From Equadaptatus sp045601305 (lineage in GTDB: Bacteria > Synergistota > Synergistia > Synergistales > Synergistaceae), in the NCBI GenBank assembly GCA_045601305.1, contig JAZRZG010000181.1, positions 1 through 32,505 of the forward strand: a stretch of DNA of 32,505 nucleotides, written 5' to 3'. Below the pieces are notes generated by a model. The model made no database searches, was not told the DNA's origin, and saw only the letters and a list, made by a program, of their open reading frames with translations. The translations under genes and the position numbers were made by a program. Shown here piece after piece: positions 7,907 through 17,042 of this stretch. How positions within the stretch are numbered: the first letter of the stretch is position 1; each line of letters starts with the position of its first letter.

Positions 7907-9682
7907 TCAGTTTAGTTTCAGCAAAACCCGCGGCATTCCCCTGCGGCTGTTTTTTATATTATAGTACGGTTCAAGAATTTTTCTAAGCTGCGCAAAATGT
8001 TTCGTACGCACAAGAAATTTATCGTTCGAACCGCTTTCTATAAACTCCATACCGGCTTTCTCAAGCTTTTCGGCAAAATATTTTCCACTGTTTTTCGGCA
8101 TTTCTATTTCAAGCATAGGCACAAAGGGCGGCAGTTCAAATTCCGCGCGTCCTTTGAGTTCTTTCTCCCAAAAAACGTTCCAGCCGCGTTTAAGCCCTTC
8201 CTGCCAGTTTTTCCCCGGACAGCGGCTTTGTATTACAACTGTACGTCTGTCAGGCGCAATGCCGCGCCATGCAGACTCCCAAAGCAAACCAAAGGCACGT
8301 TCTTTCGCATCGTAATTTTCTCCGCGCGCCTCAGCGTCAGCGTCTATCCAGCCTGCCATGCCGCAGTTAAGCGATGAAGCAAGCGACAAGATTTTTCTGG
8401 TTCCTATTATCACGGCACCGTTCGGATACTGTTCTGAAAGCGACGCTGCGGACTGCAGTTTTCCGTCAGCAAGCAGCACGTTTTCACAGCCGCAGTATTT
8501 CAGTATAGGCAGCGCCTTTTCGTATAAGGCTTCAATGCCCGGGCGGATACCCTCCAAAAATCTTCCTCCGCACACAGGGCAGCATTCTGGCAAATCAGAA
8601 TTGTCCTGGCAGTCTAAACAGACAAGTTTGTTATTCTTTGCTTCCCAGCGAAGCGTACCTCCGCATTTACCGCATTTCAGCGCTTCGCCGCATTCGCCGC
8701 AGAAAATTTCTCCTGCAAAGCCTTTACGGTCAAGCAGCCACAGGGCAAATCTGCCTTCTTTTTGAATACGCAGCGTTTCGCGCAGCAAAGGTCTGCTTAT
8801 GGGAATATTGTCTTTAAGCCCTTTCACCTCAAACGCTGACGCGTTATGCAGATCAACGAAAATAACTCTGTCGCGCGGCGCTTCGCTTGTTTTGCCGCAT
8901 TGTGCGGCAGCCTTTGACGACGGGAAACGTCCGCCCAGCCATAATTTCGCGCCGGCAAAACGCGCGCGTACCGCAAGCAGGGAACGCAGATTGCAGACAG
9001 GATATTTCTGAGTTATCCACGCGCCGCTTTCTTCTTCGTCAATGACTATTCGTGAAATTCCTTTCAGCGGAACAAAGGCGGCAGAGGGCGAACCTACTAT
9101 AAAATCATATTCGCCGTCACGCGCTTTTTTCCAGCACTCCCACTGTTTTTTGGCATTCACCGCCGGAAAAAGCACTCCGCGCTTTTTTGTTTCGTCAAGC
9201 AGCATACTCCAAAAAGTTTTTGCAGTCTCAACTTCCGGGAATAAAAACAATGTTCCTGAAAAATCCTTTGCCGTTTCAATATAGTCCGCGTATCTTTTGT
9301 CATCGCGCGGCTCGTAAAAATATTTTACGCTGCTTTTTGCCGAAATTGCCGCATTAGTGTACGGAGTAAGTCTTTTATCATCAAAAAACGCCACAGGGAG
9401 CAGGAATTTTGCCGCACTGCCAACCCCTGTAAACCAGTTGTCGCCGAAATATTTTATTGTATTCCAAAGTTCGCGGGGAAGTATCGGAGTTTCATCTATT
9501 ACTTCAATTATGTCCTTCGTTTCCTCAACCGTTTCGTAAGCCTTCTGCGCAATGACAATTCCTACACGGCTGCCGCGCCCAAGCTGAACTCTTACCCGTA
9601 CGCCTTCGCAAAGCTCTTTGTCTGAATTGTAGGAAAGCACCGTCCACCATGGACCTGCTACAGCAACTGAAACAACAGGCAT
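7907..9682 (-). CDS. priA: PriA-like primosomal protein N', helicase motifs degenerate
   Basis: This 591-residue protein aligns with PriA: N-terminal 3'-DNA-binding domain (1-100), a helicase-like domain with the motif II relative VIDEEESG (213-220, where PriA has DEEH), the GSPSAAF block, an eight-cysteine zinc module (Cys328, 331, 337, 340, 355, 358, 368, 371), and the C-terminal domain. However, no Walker A loop is present: where PriA has GVTGSGKTE the sequence reads near EPRDDKRYAD (124-133). Motifs V (GTRKILSLAS, 427-436) and VI (WESAWRGIA) are also altered. ATP-driven unwinding is therefore unlikely; a structural replication-restart role is possible, as proposed for mycobacterial PriA. 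The ATG at 9682 is 1 base past the coaBC stop; the longer frame starts inside coaBC. Confidence 0.9.
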   Translation of the reverse strand: MPVVSVAVAGPWWTVLSYNSDKELCEGVRVRVQLGRGSRVGIVIAQKAYETVEETKDIIEVIDETPILPRELWNTIKYFGDNWFTGVGSAAKFLLPVAFFDDKRLTPYTNAAISAKSSVKYFYEPRDDKRYADYIETAKDFSGTLFLFPEVETAKTFWSMLLDETKKRGVLFPAVNAKKQWECWKKARDGEYDFIVGSPSAAFVPLKGISRIVIDEEESGAWITQKYPVCNLRSLLAVRARFAGAKLWLGGRFPSSKAAAQCGKTSEAPRDRVIFVDLHNASAFEVKGLKDNIPISRPLLRETLRIQKEGRFALWLLDRKGFAGEIFCGECGEALKCGKCGGTLRWEAKNNKLVCLDCQDNSDLPECCPVCGGRFLEGIRPGIEALYEKALPILKYCGCENVLLADGKLQSAASLSEQYPNGAVIIGTRKILSLASSLNCGMAGWIDADAEARGENYDAKERAFGLLWESAWRGIAPDRRTVVIQSRCPGKNWQEGLKRGWNVFWEKELKGRAEFELPPFVPMLEIEMPKNSGKYFAEKLEKAGMEFIESGSNDKFLVRTKHFAQLRKILEPYYNIKNSRRGMPRVLLKLN

Positions 9683-9683
9683 T

Positions 9684-10889
9684 TTACGCCATTTTTTTGA
9701 CGGCGGCATCAAGAATTGCGTCGGCAACTTCTTCCTTGCTGCCGGATACAGCATATTTTTCGCCGTCCGAAGAGATTATTGTTACTGCATTTGTGTCACA
9801 GCCAAAGCCTGCATTCTCTTGCAGAACATCGTTGACTGCTATGAGGTCAAGATTTTTGGATAGCATTTTCTTTTGCGCGTTGGCGAGCAGATTGTCCGTT
9901 TCAGCGGCAAATCCGACAAGAATCTGCCCTGCAGGCTTGTTTTTGCCAAGTTCAGCAGCAATGTCTTTGTTTTGGATAAATTCTATTGTGAAATTGTCTC
10001 TGTCCTCGCGTTTCATCTTGCAGGAAGACTCTTCCGCCGCGCGAAAATCGCCTACGGCTGCGGCTTTTATAATTATGTCCGCATTTTCTCTGCGCGACAT
10101 ACACGCATCGTACATTTCACAAGCCGTGGTCACGGAAATTTTTTCAATCTGCGGCACACATTCAAGGCTGCAAGGACCTGAAATAAGCGTTACTTCAGCA
10201 CCTCTGTACCATGCGGTCTTTGCAAGTGCATAGCCCATTTTGCCACTGCTCGGATTGCTTATGTAGCGCACAGGGTCGATGTATTCGTGCGTCGGTCCAG
10301 CGGTAATCATTACGCGCTTGCCGATAAGATCCTTTTTCGGGCAGAGAACGCGCCGCACATTTTCGTAAATTGTTTCGGCAGAGGGAAGTCTGCCCTTTCC
10401 CTCCGTGCCGCAGGCAAGAATACCTTCGTCAGGGTCAACCACCGTGTAACCCTGCTTTCTGCAAGCCTCAATATTAGCCTGAGTCGCAGGATGCTCAAGC
10501 ATATTGCTGTTCATTGCAGGAAAAAGCACAACAGGCTTTCTGCAGGCGATAAGAGTTGCGCCAAGCAGCGTGTGCGCATCACCTGACGCAGCAATTTTCA
10601 GTACGTTTGCCGTACAGGGCGCAACAACGATTACGTCTGCCCATTCGGCAAGCGAAATATGCGGAATTTTGCTGCCGTATTCAGGCAACGTAAAATCATC
10701 TTCGCGCCATACTCTTCTTTTGCTGACAGAAGACAACGCAAGAGGACTCACAAAGGCTTCAGCCGATTTTGTGAGTATTGTTTCAACCTCGCAGCCCTGC
10801 TTAACCCAGCCGTGGAGAATATCCGGCGTTTTGTAAGCCGCGATGCCGCCGCTTATGGCAAAAAGAATTTTCCTATTCTGCTTCCACAC
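9684..10889 (-). CDS. coaBC: Bifunctional phosphopantothenoylcysteine decarboxylase / phosphopantothenate-cysteine ligase
   Basis: The 401-residue protein catalyses two steps of coenzyme A synthesis: cysteine ligation to 4'-phosphopantothenate and decarboxylation of the product. The N-terminal flavin-binding CoaC half shows ISGGIAAYK, PAMNSNM and the LACGTEGKGR loop with its active cysteine; the CoaB half starts near residue 190 with ITAGPTHEYIDPVR and NPSSGKMG. The start is a GTG at 10889, 17 bases inside the 3' end of rpoZ, since the conserved KILFAISGG strand leaves no room for a later start. Translational coupling to rpoZ is likely. The same neighbours (gmk, rpoZ, coaBC, priA) occur together in many Firmicutes. 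Confidence 0.96.
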   Translation of the reverse strand: MWKQNRKILFAISGGIAAYKTPDILHGWVKQGCEVETILTKSAEAFVSPLALSSVSKRRVWREDDFTLPEYGSKIPHISLAEWADVIVVAPCTANVLKIAASGDAHTLLGATLIACRKPVVLFPAMNSNMLEHPATQANIEACRKQGYTVVDPDEGILACGTEGKGRLPSAETIYENVRRVLCPKKDLIGKRVMITAGPTHEYIDPVRYISNPSSGKMGYALAKTAWYRGAEVTLISGPCSLECVPQIEKISVTTACEMYDACMSRRENADIIIKAAAVGDFRAAEESSCKMKREDRDNFTIEFIQNKDIAAELGKNKPAGQILVGFAAETDNLLANAQKKMLSKNLDLIAVNDVLQENAGFGCDTNAVTIISSDGEKYAVSGSKEEVADAILDAAVKKMA

Positions 10890-11118
10890 TTTCGTTTATG
10901 CCGTCTTCGACAGGCGTGACAATGTGTGTCATCTTGTATTTTACTCTGCCTTCCGCAACGTCATCCATCGCCTTGGTGATGAACTTTTCGTCATAACCCA
11001 AACCTGTGCCTTTTCTGTCGCTCAGCTGGCGTGCACGTTCGGCAAGAATCAGAGTGAGAACGTATTTGTTGGGAATGCCACGATCTTCGTAAAGCTTTTC
11101 AATATCAGCGCAAATCAT
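10873..11118 (-). CDS. rpoZ: DNA-directed RNA polymerase subunit omega
   Basis: The 81-residue product has the omega signature: the NKYVLTLILAERARQL helix and the conserved AMDDVAEGRVKY segment. Omega binds beta-prime and helps polymerase assembly. The ATG follows GGAGGG by 7 bases and overlaps the gmk stop as ATGA, while its own 3' end overlaps the GTG start of coaBC, so three genes are physically interlocked. The acidic C-terminus (ESVEAE) is unremarkable. Confidence 0.94.
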   Translation of the reverse strand: MICADIEKLYEDRGIPNKYVLTLILAERARQLSDRKGTGLGYDEKFITKAMDDVAEGRVKYKMTHIVTPVEDGINESVEAE

Positions 11119-11681
11119 TGTTTTTCCCTCCTGTAGGAATTAATTAATTTTACAAACTTTTCAGCCGCCTCATCGACGGTATCGTTGACTATTGTGTGGT
11201 CATATTCAGGTTCGCAGGCAAGCTCTTTTTTTGCGTTTTCAAGCCTTGTTCTGATACTTTCCTCGCTGTCCGTGCCTCTTCCGCGAAGACGGCGCTCAAG
11301 CTCCTCAAATGACGGCGGTGCAAGGAACACAGTAACAGCCTCAGGCATTTTTTTCTTTATTTGAAGCGCACCCTGAACGTCTATTTCAAGCATCATGTCC
11401 TTGCCGTCGTCAAGCGCTTTCTCAACAAAGTCACGGCGTGTACCGTAAAGATACCCGTGTACTTCCGCCCATTCCAAAAAAAGTCCTTCGGCTACCATGA
11501 GGCGAAACTCATCTTCAGACAGGAAATAGTAATCCCTGCCCTCAGCATCTCCTAAACGCGGCTTGCGGGTTGTACAGGAAACAGAATACAGCATATTGCT
11601 CATATTTTCAAAAACACGCGCACGTACAGTTCCTTTACCAGCGCCTGAAGGTCCTGACAAAATAAACAGATGTCCTCTCAT
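11115..11681 (-). CDS. gmk: Guanylate kinase
   Basis: The 188-residue protein phosphorylates GMP to GDP. It has the P-loop GPSGAGKGT (10-18), the GMP-binding block SVSCTTRKPRLGDAEG, and the LID arginines near RLRGRGTDSEESIRTRL. Length is slightly under the usual 200-207 but complete. The ATG is 7 bases after AGGAGA. The stop overlaps the rpoZ start. In many bacteria a remA/DUF370 gene lies between yicC and gmk; the 31-base gap here leaves no room for it. Confidence 0.97.
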   Translation of the reverse strand: MRGHLFILSGPSGAGKGTVRARVFENMSNMLYSVSCTTRKPRLGDAEGRDYYFLSEDEFRLMVAEGLFLEWAEVHGYLYGTRRDFVEKALDDGKDMMLEIDVQGALQIKKKMPEAVTVFLAPPSFEELERRLRGRGTDSEESIRTRLENAKKELACEPEYDHTIVNDTVDEAAEKFVKLINSYRREKQ

Positions 11682-11712
11682 TTATATATCTCCTGCGACA
11701 CTCTGACGATGA

Positions 11713-12600
11713 TTACTCCAAATTCTGTATCTGCTCTCTTACCATTTCAAGCTCTGATTTTGCCTCAACCGCAAGCCACCGGATTTCTGAATCCGCGACC
11801 TTTGAGTCAAGGGTGTTAATTTCTCTGTTAATTTCCTGTGTCAGAAAATCAAGTTTTCTGCCGGAGGATATATTTTCTTCTCCCGTAAGACGGAATTTTT
11901 CAATATGGCTTTTCAGCCGCGCGAGTTCCTCTGCCACGTCCCACTTGTCTGCCATAATCGTAATCTCTTGGAGGAATCTGCTTTCTTCAAGATTTCCGCC
12001 AAGTTTTTCGAGTGTTTCAGAAATTCTTGCACGCACGGCGGCAAATGCCTCGTCACGCGCAATCTGCCATCGCACCGCAATCTTTGCGGCAAGTTTTTCT
12101 ATATTTTCAAGGTGCAGAAGCACCTCTTCGCGAAGATGACCGCCCTCAAGCGCTCTCATCTCATGCCAACAGCTGACACCCTTTTCAATCAGTTCTGAGA
12201 AGGTCTCTTCAAGTTTGTAGGTTTCGTCGTCTTCACCGACCGCAGGAAGTTCAAGAACCCCGGGCAGAGTAATGATTTTTTCAAGCATCAGTTCGCTTTT
12301 CTGCCCCAACTCATCTTTAAGCGACATCAGTTCGCTGCAGTAACTATCAAAAATCTCTCTGTTAAGCCTGGCTTTTTTGAAATCCTGCGCCCAAAAAACC
12401 TCAACTCTTGCCTGCACTTTCCCGCGACGGAAAGCAGCGCGGAGTTTCTGGTGAAACCATGGCTCCCAGCCTGCAAAATCGCGCGGCAGCTTGACCGTAA
12501 TTTCCTGATAGCGGTGATTTACGCTTGAAAGTTCAAGACTTAGAGTACCCCACACACGCTGAATCTGTGTTCTGCTAAAGCCTGTCATGCTTATATACAT
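11713..12600 (-). CDS. YicC family endoribonuclease
   Basis: This 295-residue protein has the YicC N-terminal block MTGFSRTQ...LELSSVNHRYQEI with the conserved Asn-His-Arg, and the C-terminal DUF1732 block containing LDFLTQEINREINTLDSK. E. coli YicC/RnzA-type proteins are hexameric endoribonucleases involved in RNA turnover. The first ATG (12600) is preceded by GAGGTG at 7 bases; the second Met (residue 5) would remove only four residues. It lies between cmk and gmk with 30-base gaps on both sides. Confidence 0.93.
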   Translation of the reverse strand: MYISMTGFSRTQIQRVWGTLSLELSSVNHRYQEITVKLPRDFAGWEPWFHQKLRAAFRRGKVQARVEVFWAQDFKKARLNREIFDSYCSELMSLKDELGQKSELMLEKIITLPGVLELPAVGEDDETYKLEETFSELIEKGVSCWHEMRALEGGHLREEVLLHLENIEKLAAKIAVRWQIARDEAFAAVRARISETLEKLGGNLEESRFLQEITIMADKWDVAEELARLKSHIEKFRLTGEENISSGRKLDFLTQEINREINTLDSKVADSEIRWLAVEAKSELEMVREQIQNLE

Positions 12601-12630
12601 TAGTTAACACCTCAAATTGGCAATTATGCT

Positions 12631-13284
12631 TTACAGTTCCTCCGCAAGCCGCACAATCTCGCTGACAACCTGTTCTGCACTCATATGAGTTGAATCGATA
12701 ACAATACAGTTTTCTGCGGGAATAAGCGGTGACACCTCACGGTTCGTGTCATATTTGTCACGGGCAAGCACCTGTTCAAGAATGGCATTGTAATCCGCAG
12801 GCTCACCCTTAGCCATGCGTTCTTCGTAACGGCGTTTCGCGCGCTCCTTGGCAGCGGCAGTGAGAAAAATCTTCAAATCTGCATTCGGATAGACGGTAGT
12901 ACCCATATCCCTTCCGTCAGCAACTAAGCCGTTTTTTGCCTGTGCGCGCTGAATGCCAAGAATTGAATCGCGCACAATTTTTAATGCGGAATATGCCGAT
13001 ACGTTTTTGTCAATCTCAGCCGTACGGATTTCCTTTGATACATCTTTGCCGTTTACGGAAATGCCGCCCTGTTTAAGCTCAAAAAACATACCGCCCAGCG
13101 CAGCTTCCAGAGCGCTGCTTTCCTCAGCCGGAATCCCGGCGCGAAGCATATACCACGTTATTGCGCGGTAAATAGCACCGGAATCAAGATACGGAATACC
13201 AAGTTTTTCCGCAGCCTGTTTTGCAACAGTGCTTTTTCCTGCGCCGGCAGGCCCGTCTATGGTAATAACCGGCATTTTGCCCAA
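12631..13284 (-). CDS. cmk: Cytidylate kinase
   Basis: The 217-residue protein phosphorylates CMP and dCMP. It shows the P-loop GPAGAGKS (11-18), YLDSGAIYRA, the DGRDMGT substrate block and the LID segment. The start is taken as TTG at 13284, because GGAGG (13298-13294) is 9 bases before it; the alternative ATG at 13275 starts directly before the conserved MPVITIDGP strand but is 18 bases from the ribosome site. Only the first three residues differ. It heads the nine-gene housekeeping operon and has a promoter upstream. Confidence 0.95.
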   Translation of the reverse strand: MGKMPVITIDGPAGAGKSTVAKQAAEKLGIPYLDSGAIYRAITWYMLRAGIPAEESSALEAALGGMFFELKQGGISVNGKDVSKEIRTAEIDKNVSAYSALKIVRDSILGIQRAQAKNGLVADGRDMGTTVYPNADLKIFLTAAAKERAKRRYEERMAKGEPADYNAILEQVLARDKYDTNREVSPLIPAENCIVIDSTHMSAEQVVSEIVRLAEEL

Positions 13285-13324
13285 TACAACACACCTCCGG
13301 AAAACTCATTTCCTTAACTTAGTA

Positions 13325-13354
13325 ATTATACTATCATTTCCGTACAGAGTGCAA
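13325..13354 (-). promoter_or_regulatory. Putative promoter of the cmk-to-der operon
   Basis: Reading leftward, a perfect TATAAT (13330-13325) lies 18 bases after a weak -35 TTGCAC (13354-13349), 40 bases before the cmk start. No other convincing promoter was seen before der, so this one probably drives the whole operon. Confidence 0.6.
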
Positions 13355-13377
13355 ACAAAATCCCGCCGTTTCGGCGG
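13355..13377 (-). terminator. Hairpin terminator after the NlpC/P60 gene
   Basis: Stem CCGCCG / CGGCGG (13363-13377) with a 3-base loop. Read leftward it is followed by a short interrupted T tract (GATTTTGTTTG), separating the peptidase gene from the cmk operon. Efficiency may be moderate. Confidence 0.7.
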
Positions 13378-13412
13378 AATTTTATTGACGAAATTCTATC
13401 GGTTGTTTTCAG

Positions 13413-14750
13413 TTATTTTATCGCCACAATTTTCTCTATGCCGGTAATGATTTTCTTTCCGTTTGCACGGCGAAGTTCCATATCTGACACTACGGCGCAG
13501 TTTATAAGAATTTCTTTCATTTTCCCGTTTTTTGCATGCCCGTAGACTGCATAGGTTTCATGGAATATGTACGGCATGCCGTTTACTGTTCCAAGATAGA
13601 ACATTACGTGCCCCGGCATTTGGAGTATGGTGCCTGCGGGAAGCCCTGCAAGCAAAACGCGCTTTTGTTCGTCGCTCATGTTTCTTGCGTCTGTTGAAAA
13701 TGCCGGTATGCGTGCCTGTGCGCCTGAATTTCGCGGCAGTCTGAAGCCGAAGAGCGAATAGATGTCATGAATCATCGCGCTGCAGTCCCATTGCCCGAAA
13801 CTGCCTCCCCAGCCGTACGGTTCACCAAGAAATTTGAATACATATTTCAGCAGGTTCTCCTGTGTGTACGGCAAAAACCCTTCATGTACGTCTGCCGAGC
13901 ATGGAATGAGCAGTTTTTTTTCGCAGAAATTACCGTTTTTGTCTCTGGCGGGAAGCAGAACAACATAGCTTGAGAAACTGCCTACCTCTTTCAACGTTTC
14001 TTCGCGGTTTTCATCAAGCGGAAGGCGTGTTCCGAGCTGAAATTCATATCGTTCGCCGGTAAGTCCGCTGCGCGGATATATTTTTGTCCCCGTAACTATT
14101 ATGAACGGCTTGCCAAGGTAATTTGCCATGGTTTCCTTGTCTGTAAAGGCTATGTCTTCCACAGGCATCCAACCGTCACAGTTCGTGGCAACCACATAGC
14201 ACCATTTGCCGGAACGCGACGTGTGGAATACGGCAAGCGGTTCTCCTATCTTTACAAAGCTTTCCACGTACCTGTCAAACAACTTGTCACCGGGCGTTTT
14301 GTGCGATGACTTTTTTGTTGGAACAAGTTTAATCATGCTGTTGGCTGACACAATACCATAACGCACCGGCGTTTCTTCCTGCAACGCGTCAATGTTGCAT
14401 TCTTCAACAAGGCTGTTAAGAAATTCTTTCGTTACGCGTCTGCCGTCAACGTAATTTTTAGGCATTAGCTTCCTTTCTACGCCTATTGCTTTAATTATGT
14501 CCTCTTTTGAACGCGTTTTCGGATATTCCAGCATATTTTTGCAATAAGTGTTCGGAGCAGCAACTATTTTGACGTTAAATTCTTCTATTGCTTCCGGTGT
14601 CATTATGATCTCGTCCGAATTTTGTACGCGGTTAATCCAAAACGATGCTGTTTTCATTTTTGTCTCTGCACCCAGTTTGTCTGCGGAGAATGCTGGAACA
14701 GTTGCCGCCAGTAAAATCAATAAACTGATAACTGTACATGTTTTTTTCAT
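13413..14750 (-). CDS. Secreted SH3/NlpC-P60 domain peptidase
   Basis: The 445-residue protein starts with a signal peptide (basic MKK, hydrophobic core, cleavage near AFSA at 20-23). A middle region with SH3-like segments (for example SGKWCYVVATNCDGWMPVED) precedes a C-terminal NlpC/P60 domain: Cys323 in WDCSAMIHD, His381 in MPGHVMFYLG and His397 in FHETY form the expected triad. It resembles the multi-SH3 NlpC/P60 proteins that cleave peptidoglycan stem peptides (gamma-D-Glu-diamino acid bond), so it probably works in the periplasm in wall turnover or muropeptide scavenging. It begins 2 bases after recD2 with its GAGGGG site inside that gene. No lipobox was seen. Confidence 0.87.
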   Translation of the reverse strand: MKKTCTVISLLILLAATVPAFSADKLGAETKMKTASFWINRVQNSDEIIMTPEAIEEFNVKIVAAPNTYCKNMLEYPKTRSKEDIIKAIGVERKLMPKNYVDGRRVTKEFLNSLVEECNIDALQEETPVRYGIVSANSMIKLVPTKKSSHKTPGDKLFDRYVESFVKIGEPLAVFHTSRSGKWCYVVATNCDGWMPVEDIAFTDKETMANYLGKPFIIVTGTKIYPRSGLTGERYEFQLGTRLPLDENREETLKEVGSFSSYVVLLPARDKNGNFCEKKLLIPCSADVHEGFLPYTQENLLKYVFKFLGEPYGWGGSFGQWDCSAMIHDIYSLFGFRLPRNSGAQARIPAFSTDARNMSDEQKRVLLAGLPAGTILQMPGHVMFYLGTVNGMPYIFHETYAVYGHAKNGKMKEILINCAVVSDMELRRANGKKIITGIEKIVAIK

Positions 14751-14752
14751 TG

Positions 14753-16951
14753 TTAAGCCCCTCTTTTCAATCTTTCGGCAAGCCTCGTCCAGCGTTTGCC
14801 TGTTTTGTCGTTCTTTACCGCCATGGCTATCGCACGGTGGCTGCCTACTATTATAACAAGTTTTTTACCGCGCGTAACCGCCGTGTATAGCAGATTACGC
14901 TGCAGCATTACGTAATGCTGTGTAAGGAAAGGTATTACAACCGCCGGATATTCCGACCCCTGCGATTTGTGAATTGAGATGGCATAAGCATGCACAAGTT
15001 CGTCAAGTTCGCCGAATTCGTACGAAACAAGTCCATTGTCCATTTTTACCACCATCTGCTCAGAATTGCCATCTATGCTGTAAACAATGCCGATGTCCCC
15101 GTTGTACACGTCTTTGTCGTAGTTGTTTTTGAGCTGCATAACCTTATCTCCTTCACTGAAGGTGCGCCCCATTTTCTGAACCGACGCGCCGCCTGTTTTG
15201 TTCATCAGTTTCTGCAGTTCCTCATTCAGCCGTATAGTTCCTGCACTTCCTTTGTGCATAGGCGTAAGCACCTGAATGTCTGTCAGCGGATTAAAATTGA
15301 ACCGCTGCGGAATTTTTTCCGTTACAAGAGTACGAATTGTGTCCAAGGCTTTTTCAGGATCGTCTTGAGGTATGACGTAAAAATCTTTCAGTCCAGCCGC
15401 GTAATTCTCGTCAACAAGCGGCATTTCGCCTTTGTTTATGCGGTGCGCGTTGACAATAATCCGGCTCTCCTGCGACTGACGGAATATTTCGTTGAGCTCT
15501 GCCACGTGGCACACGCCGGATTCTATTATGTCAGCAAGCACGTTTCCCGCGCCGACAGAGGGCAGCTGATTTACGTCGCCTACAAGTATCAGCGAAGCCT
15601 TTGACGGCAATGCCTGAAGCAGATGGTAGAAAAGTATCTGGTCTATCATAGAGGCTTCGTCAACTATAAGCAGGTCACATTCAAGCGGATTGTTTTCGTC
15701 GCGCAGAAAATCGCCGTTTCCGCTACCTGTTCCTATATATTCAAGAAGTCTGTGGATTGTTTTCGCTTCGTGCCCTGTAGCTTCGCTCATACGCTTTGCC
15801 GCGCGCCCCGTAGGCGCTGCAAGAAACACCGTGTAGCCGTTTGCCTCGCGAAGTTTGAGAATTGCGCGTATGAGAGTTGTTTTTCCTGTTCCGGGGCCTC
15901 CTGTTATCACCATAACCTGCGAATTTATTGCGGCACGCACCGTTTCACGCTGAGCTTTTGCAAATTCTATGCCAAGCTCGCGTTCTGCCCAGGAAACTGC
16001 CGCGTCTTCGTCAGCGTACTGCCTGTTGTAGGGGGTTGACACAAGCTCTGCAAGTTTTTTTGCCGAATGCTCTTCGGCATACTGAAATGCGGGAAGATAA
16101 ATGGCAAAGTCATCCTCGCCGTTGTCATTTTTGAACCACTCAGCAACAATTTCCTCCGCAAGTCTCGCCTGCTCAACGCCTTCCTCGGCAAGCTCAACCG
16201 AAACGCCAAGAAGCTCGGAGGCTGCTTTTGTGAGTTCGTCAACAGGCACATAGACGCTGCCCTCACCGACAAAACTATTGAGTATGTGGAGAATGCCAGC
16301 ACGCACACGTACAGGAGAGTCTGTGGCAAACCCAAGACTTGAGGCTATTTTGTCCGCAGTCAGAAAACCTATGCCGTAAATGTCTGTCGCAAGGCGGTAA
16401 GGATTTTCTTTGAGCACCTGAAGCGTCAAAGCGCCGTACTGTCTCCACGCGCGTAGCGCGTAACCTGTCGCAACACCGTAGGACTGCAGAAAAACTATTA
16501 CCTCACGAATTTCTTTCTGTTCAACCCAAGAGGCTTTTATCATTTCAATAGTTTTCGGTCCTACGCCGTTTACTTCCAAGAGGCGGTAGCTTTCTTCGTC
16601 AAGCACACGCAGAGTGTCCTCGCCAAAATGTTCTACAATGCGCGCTGCAACCGCCGGACCTATGCCTTTTATAAGCCCTGACGAAAGAAAGCGCTCAATG
16701 CCGCCGGTAGTTGACGGGGTCACAGTCTCCGCCGTGTTTGCCTTAAACTGCTCTCCGAAGCGCGGGTGCGAAGTCCATTCACCCTGCATTTTGAGCACTT
16801 CACCGACAGCCGGCTTCGCAAAACAACCGACAACAGTAACCGGCTCTGTATAGCCGTTTATCTGCATTTTGAGCACCGCGTAGCCGTTTTCTTCGTTGTA
16901 AAACGTTACGCGGTCAATCTGTCCGATCAGTTCGGTAGCAGTATGCATCAT
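14753..16951 (-). CDS. recD2: RecD2-type ATP-dependent DNA helicase
   Basis: This 732-residue protein has the RecD2 order: an N-terminal OB-like domain, helix-hairpin-helix repeats (GLIKGIGPAVAARI near 93-106 and LLEVNGVGPKTIEMI), then superfamily 1 helicase motifs, including Walker A GGPGTGKTT (351-359), Walker B LLIVDEAS, and C-terminal SIHKSQGSEYPAV and YTAVTRGKK. RecD2 is a 5'-3' helicase active outside RecBCD in DNA repair. ATGATG gives two possible starts; the first is used, after GAGGT. The next gene, a secreted peptidase, starts 2 bases downstream although the functions seem unrelated. Confidence 0.95.
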   Translation of the reverse strand: MMHTATELIGQIDRVTFYNEENGYAVLKMQINGYTEPVTVVGCFAKPAVGEVLKMQGEWTSHPRFGEQFKANTAETVTPSTTGGIERFLSSGLIKGIGPAVAARIVEHFGEDTLRVLDEESYRLLEVNGVGPKTIEMIKASWVEQKEIREVIVFLQSYGVATGYALRAWRQYGALTLQVLKENPYRLATDIYGIGFLTADKIASSLGFATDSPVRVRAGILHILNSFVGEGSVYVPVDELTKAASELLGVSVELAEEGVEQARLAEEIVAEWFKNDNGEDDFAIYLPAFQYAEEHSAKKLAELVSTPYNRQYADEDAAVSWAERELGIEFAKAQRETVRAAINSQVMVITGGPGTGKTTLIRAILKLREANGYTVFLAAPTGRAAKRMSEATGHEAKTIHRLLEYIGTGSGNGDFLRDENNPLECDLLIVDEASMIDQILFYHLLQALPSKASLILVGDVNQLPSVGAGNVLADIIESGVCHVAELNEIFRQSQESRIIVNAHRINKGEMPLVDENYAAGLKDFYVIPQDDPEKALDTIRTLVTEKIPQRFNFNPLTDIQVLTPMHKGSAGTIRLNEELQKLMNKTGGASVQKMGRTFSEGDKVMQLKNNYDKDVYNGDIGIVYSIDGNSEQMVVKMDNGLVSYEFGELDELVHAYAISIHKSQGSEYPAVVIPFLTQHYVMLQRNLLYTAVTRGKKLVIIVGSHRAIAMAVKNDKTGKRWTRLAERLKRGA

Positions 16952-16985
16952 TTTGTTCGTACCTCACTCAGCAAAAACTTTTATT

Positions 16986-17008
16986 GACCTTGCTGGGCAG
17001 ACAAGGTC
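16986..17008. repeat. Inverted repeat in the pepA-recD2 gap
   Basis: Perfect 7-base arms GACCTTG (16986-16992) and CAAGGTC (17002-17008) around a 9-base loop. Read leftward it is followed by A-rich then T-rich bases, so it may be a weak terminator after pepA; it could also be an operator for recD2. Confidence 0.45.
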
Positions 17009-17042
17009 TGCTGTGTGCTGTTATCCTAAGCGCAGCGTTATG

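Noticed and set aside
11682..11712. Missing remA (DUF370) between yicC and gmk
   Set aside because: Only 31 bases exist and no frame is possible; absence from this position says nothing about the genome.
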